Source: Rutidosis leptorrhynchoides (lineage: Eukaryota; Streptophyta; Magnoliopsida; Asterales; Asteraceae). Taken from it: DNA of 64,000 nt. The notes beneath the pieces were generated by a model. That model was given only the letters and a program-made list of their open reading frames with translations. It was not told where the DNA came from and searched no databases. The position numbers and the translations under genes are program-made. Shown piece after piece: positions 63,295 through 64,000 of this stretch. The stretch is from positions 355,169,001 through 355,233,000 of the forward strand of contig NC_092333.1 in the NCBI RefSeq assembly GCF_046630445.1, read 5' to 3'. The first letter of the stretch is position 1; each line of letters begins with the position of its first letter.

Positions 63295-64000
63295 TGTAGT
63301 GACCCGAACTTTTCCATGTTTATATATATTAATTGAGATTGATATTTACATAATTAAATGTTTCCAACATGTTAAGCAATCAAACTTGTTAAGACTTGAT
63401 TAATTGAAATAGGTTTCATATAGACAATTGACCACCCAAGTTGACCGGTGATTCACGAACGTTAAAACTTGTAAAAAACTATATGATGACATATATATGG
63501 TTATATATATATAGTTAACATGATATTATGATAAGTAAACATATCATTAATTATATTAACAATGAACTACATATGTAAAAACAAGACTACTAACTTAATG
63601 ATTTTGAAACGAGACATATATGTAACGTTTATCGTTGTAACGACATTTAATGTATATATATCATATTAAGAGATATTCGTACATCATAATATCATGATAA
63701 TATAATAATTTAAAATCTCTTTTGATATTATAAACATTGGGTTAACAACATTTAACAAGATCGTTAACCTAAAGGTTTCAAAACAACACTTACATGTAAC
63801 GACTAACGATGACTTAACGACTCAGTTAAAATGTATATACATGTAGTGTTTTAATATGTATTTATACACTTTTGAAAGACTTCAATACACTTATCAAAAT
63901 ACTTCTACTTAACAAAAATGCTTACAATTACATTCTCGTTCAGTTTCATCAACAATTCTACTCGTATGCACCCGTATTCGTACTCGTACAATACACAGCT
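63295..64000 (+). repeat. C2 3' LTR (first 706 bases)
   Basis: Identical to the start of the 5' LTR except for T/C near 63460, an extra TA near 63511, and A/G near 63998 by eye. Cut by the window end. Confidence 0.93.

Larger units (their letters stand above)
53445..64000 (+). mobile_element. Chromovirus C2 (Tekay/Del-like) carrying an acidic ORF and an F-box ORF
   Basis: 5' LTR 53445-56695, PBS, acidic ORF 56905-57519, F-box ORF 57657-58340, internal PPT-like motif, gag-pol 58682-63259, PPT and 3' LTR (from 63295, cut by the window edge). Over the first 706 bases the two LTRs differ by two substitutions and one 2-base indel, so insertion is recent. It is inserted head-on into C1. Confidence 0.93.

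Overview
This window is plant nuclear DNA made almost entirely of nested LTR retrotransposons, with no host gene that I can support. It is AT-rich, carries long TA and TTA/AAT microsatellites, and its elements belong to plant lineages (Athila, Tat/Retand-like, Tekay/Del-like chromoviruses, Ty1-copia). LTR and leader sequences look like families I associate with Asteraceae, but that assignment comes from memory and is an inference.

Layout. 1-10263: the 3' two thirds of an Athila element (plus strand), with a decayed pol, a small cysteine-rich ORF, a spliced ORF in the env position and a 3' LTR. It sits in the gag of a Tat/Retand-like element on the minus strand (gag 10264-11500, PBS 11655, LTR 11674-12142). 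12143-12661: a remnant of a non-autonomous chromovirus-like element. 12662-25227: element D (plus), two LTRs of about 4.55 kb and no gag-pol. 25228-32417: the 3' internal part and 3' LTR of a related element F, whose LTR holds a fold-back MITE and an Athila-like LTR fragment. 32429-36043: a decayed Ty1-copia 5' LTR and gag-pol (plus). It is cut by an LTR remnant H (36044-36362 and 49549-49790, minus). H is split by element G (36363-49543, minus), which has a perfect 5-bp target duplication AATAA. 49791-53444: 3' LTR and pol end of a chromovirus C1 (minus), interrupted by chromovirus C2 (plus, 53445 to beyond the window), which is nearly complete and very young.

How they fit together. D, F, G and C2 share PPT sequence, and D, G and C2 share the initiator-Met-type PBS position, so the gag-pol-less D, F and G are plausible non-autonomous partners of C2-like elements. 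They carry their own leader ORF, antisense zinc-knuckle remnants and fragments that look like a host poly(A)-binding protein gene. C2 carries, between its 5' LTR and gag, an acidic ORF and an intact F-box protein ORF, followed by an internal copy of its PPT motif. The F-box-carrying chromovirus is the most interesting system here. The repeated internal PPT motif in four elements, the PABP fragments and the Athila cysteine-rich ORF come next.
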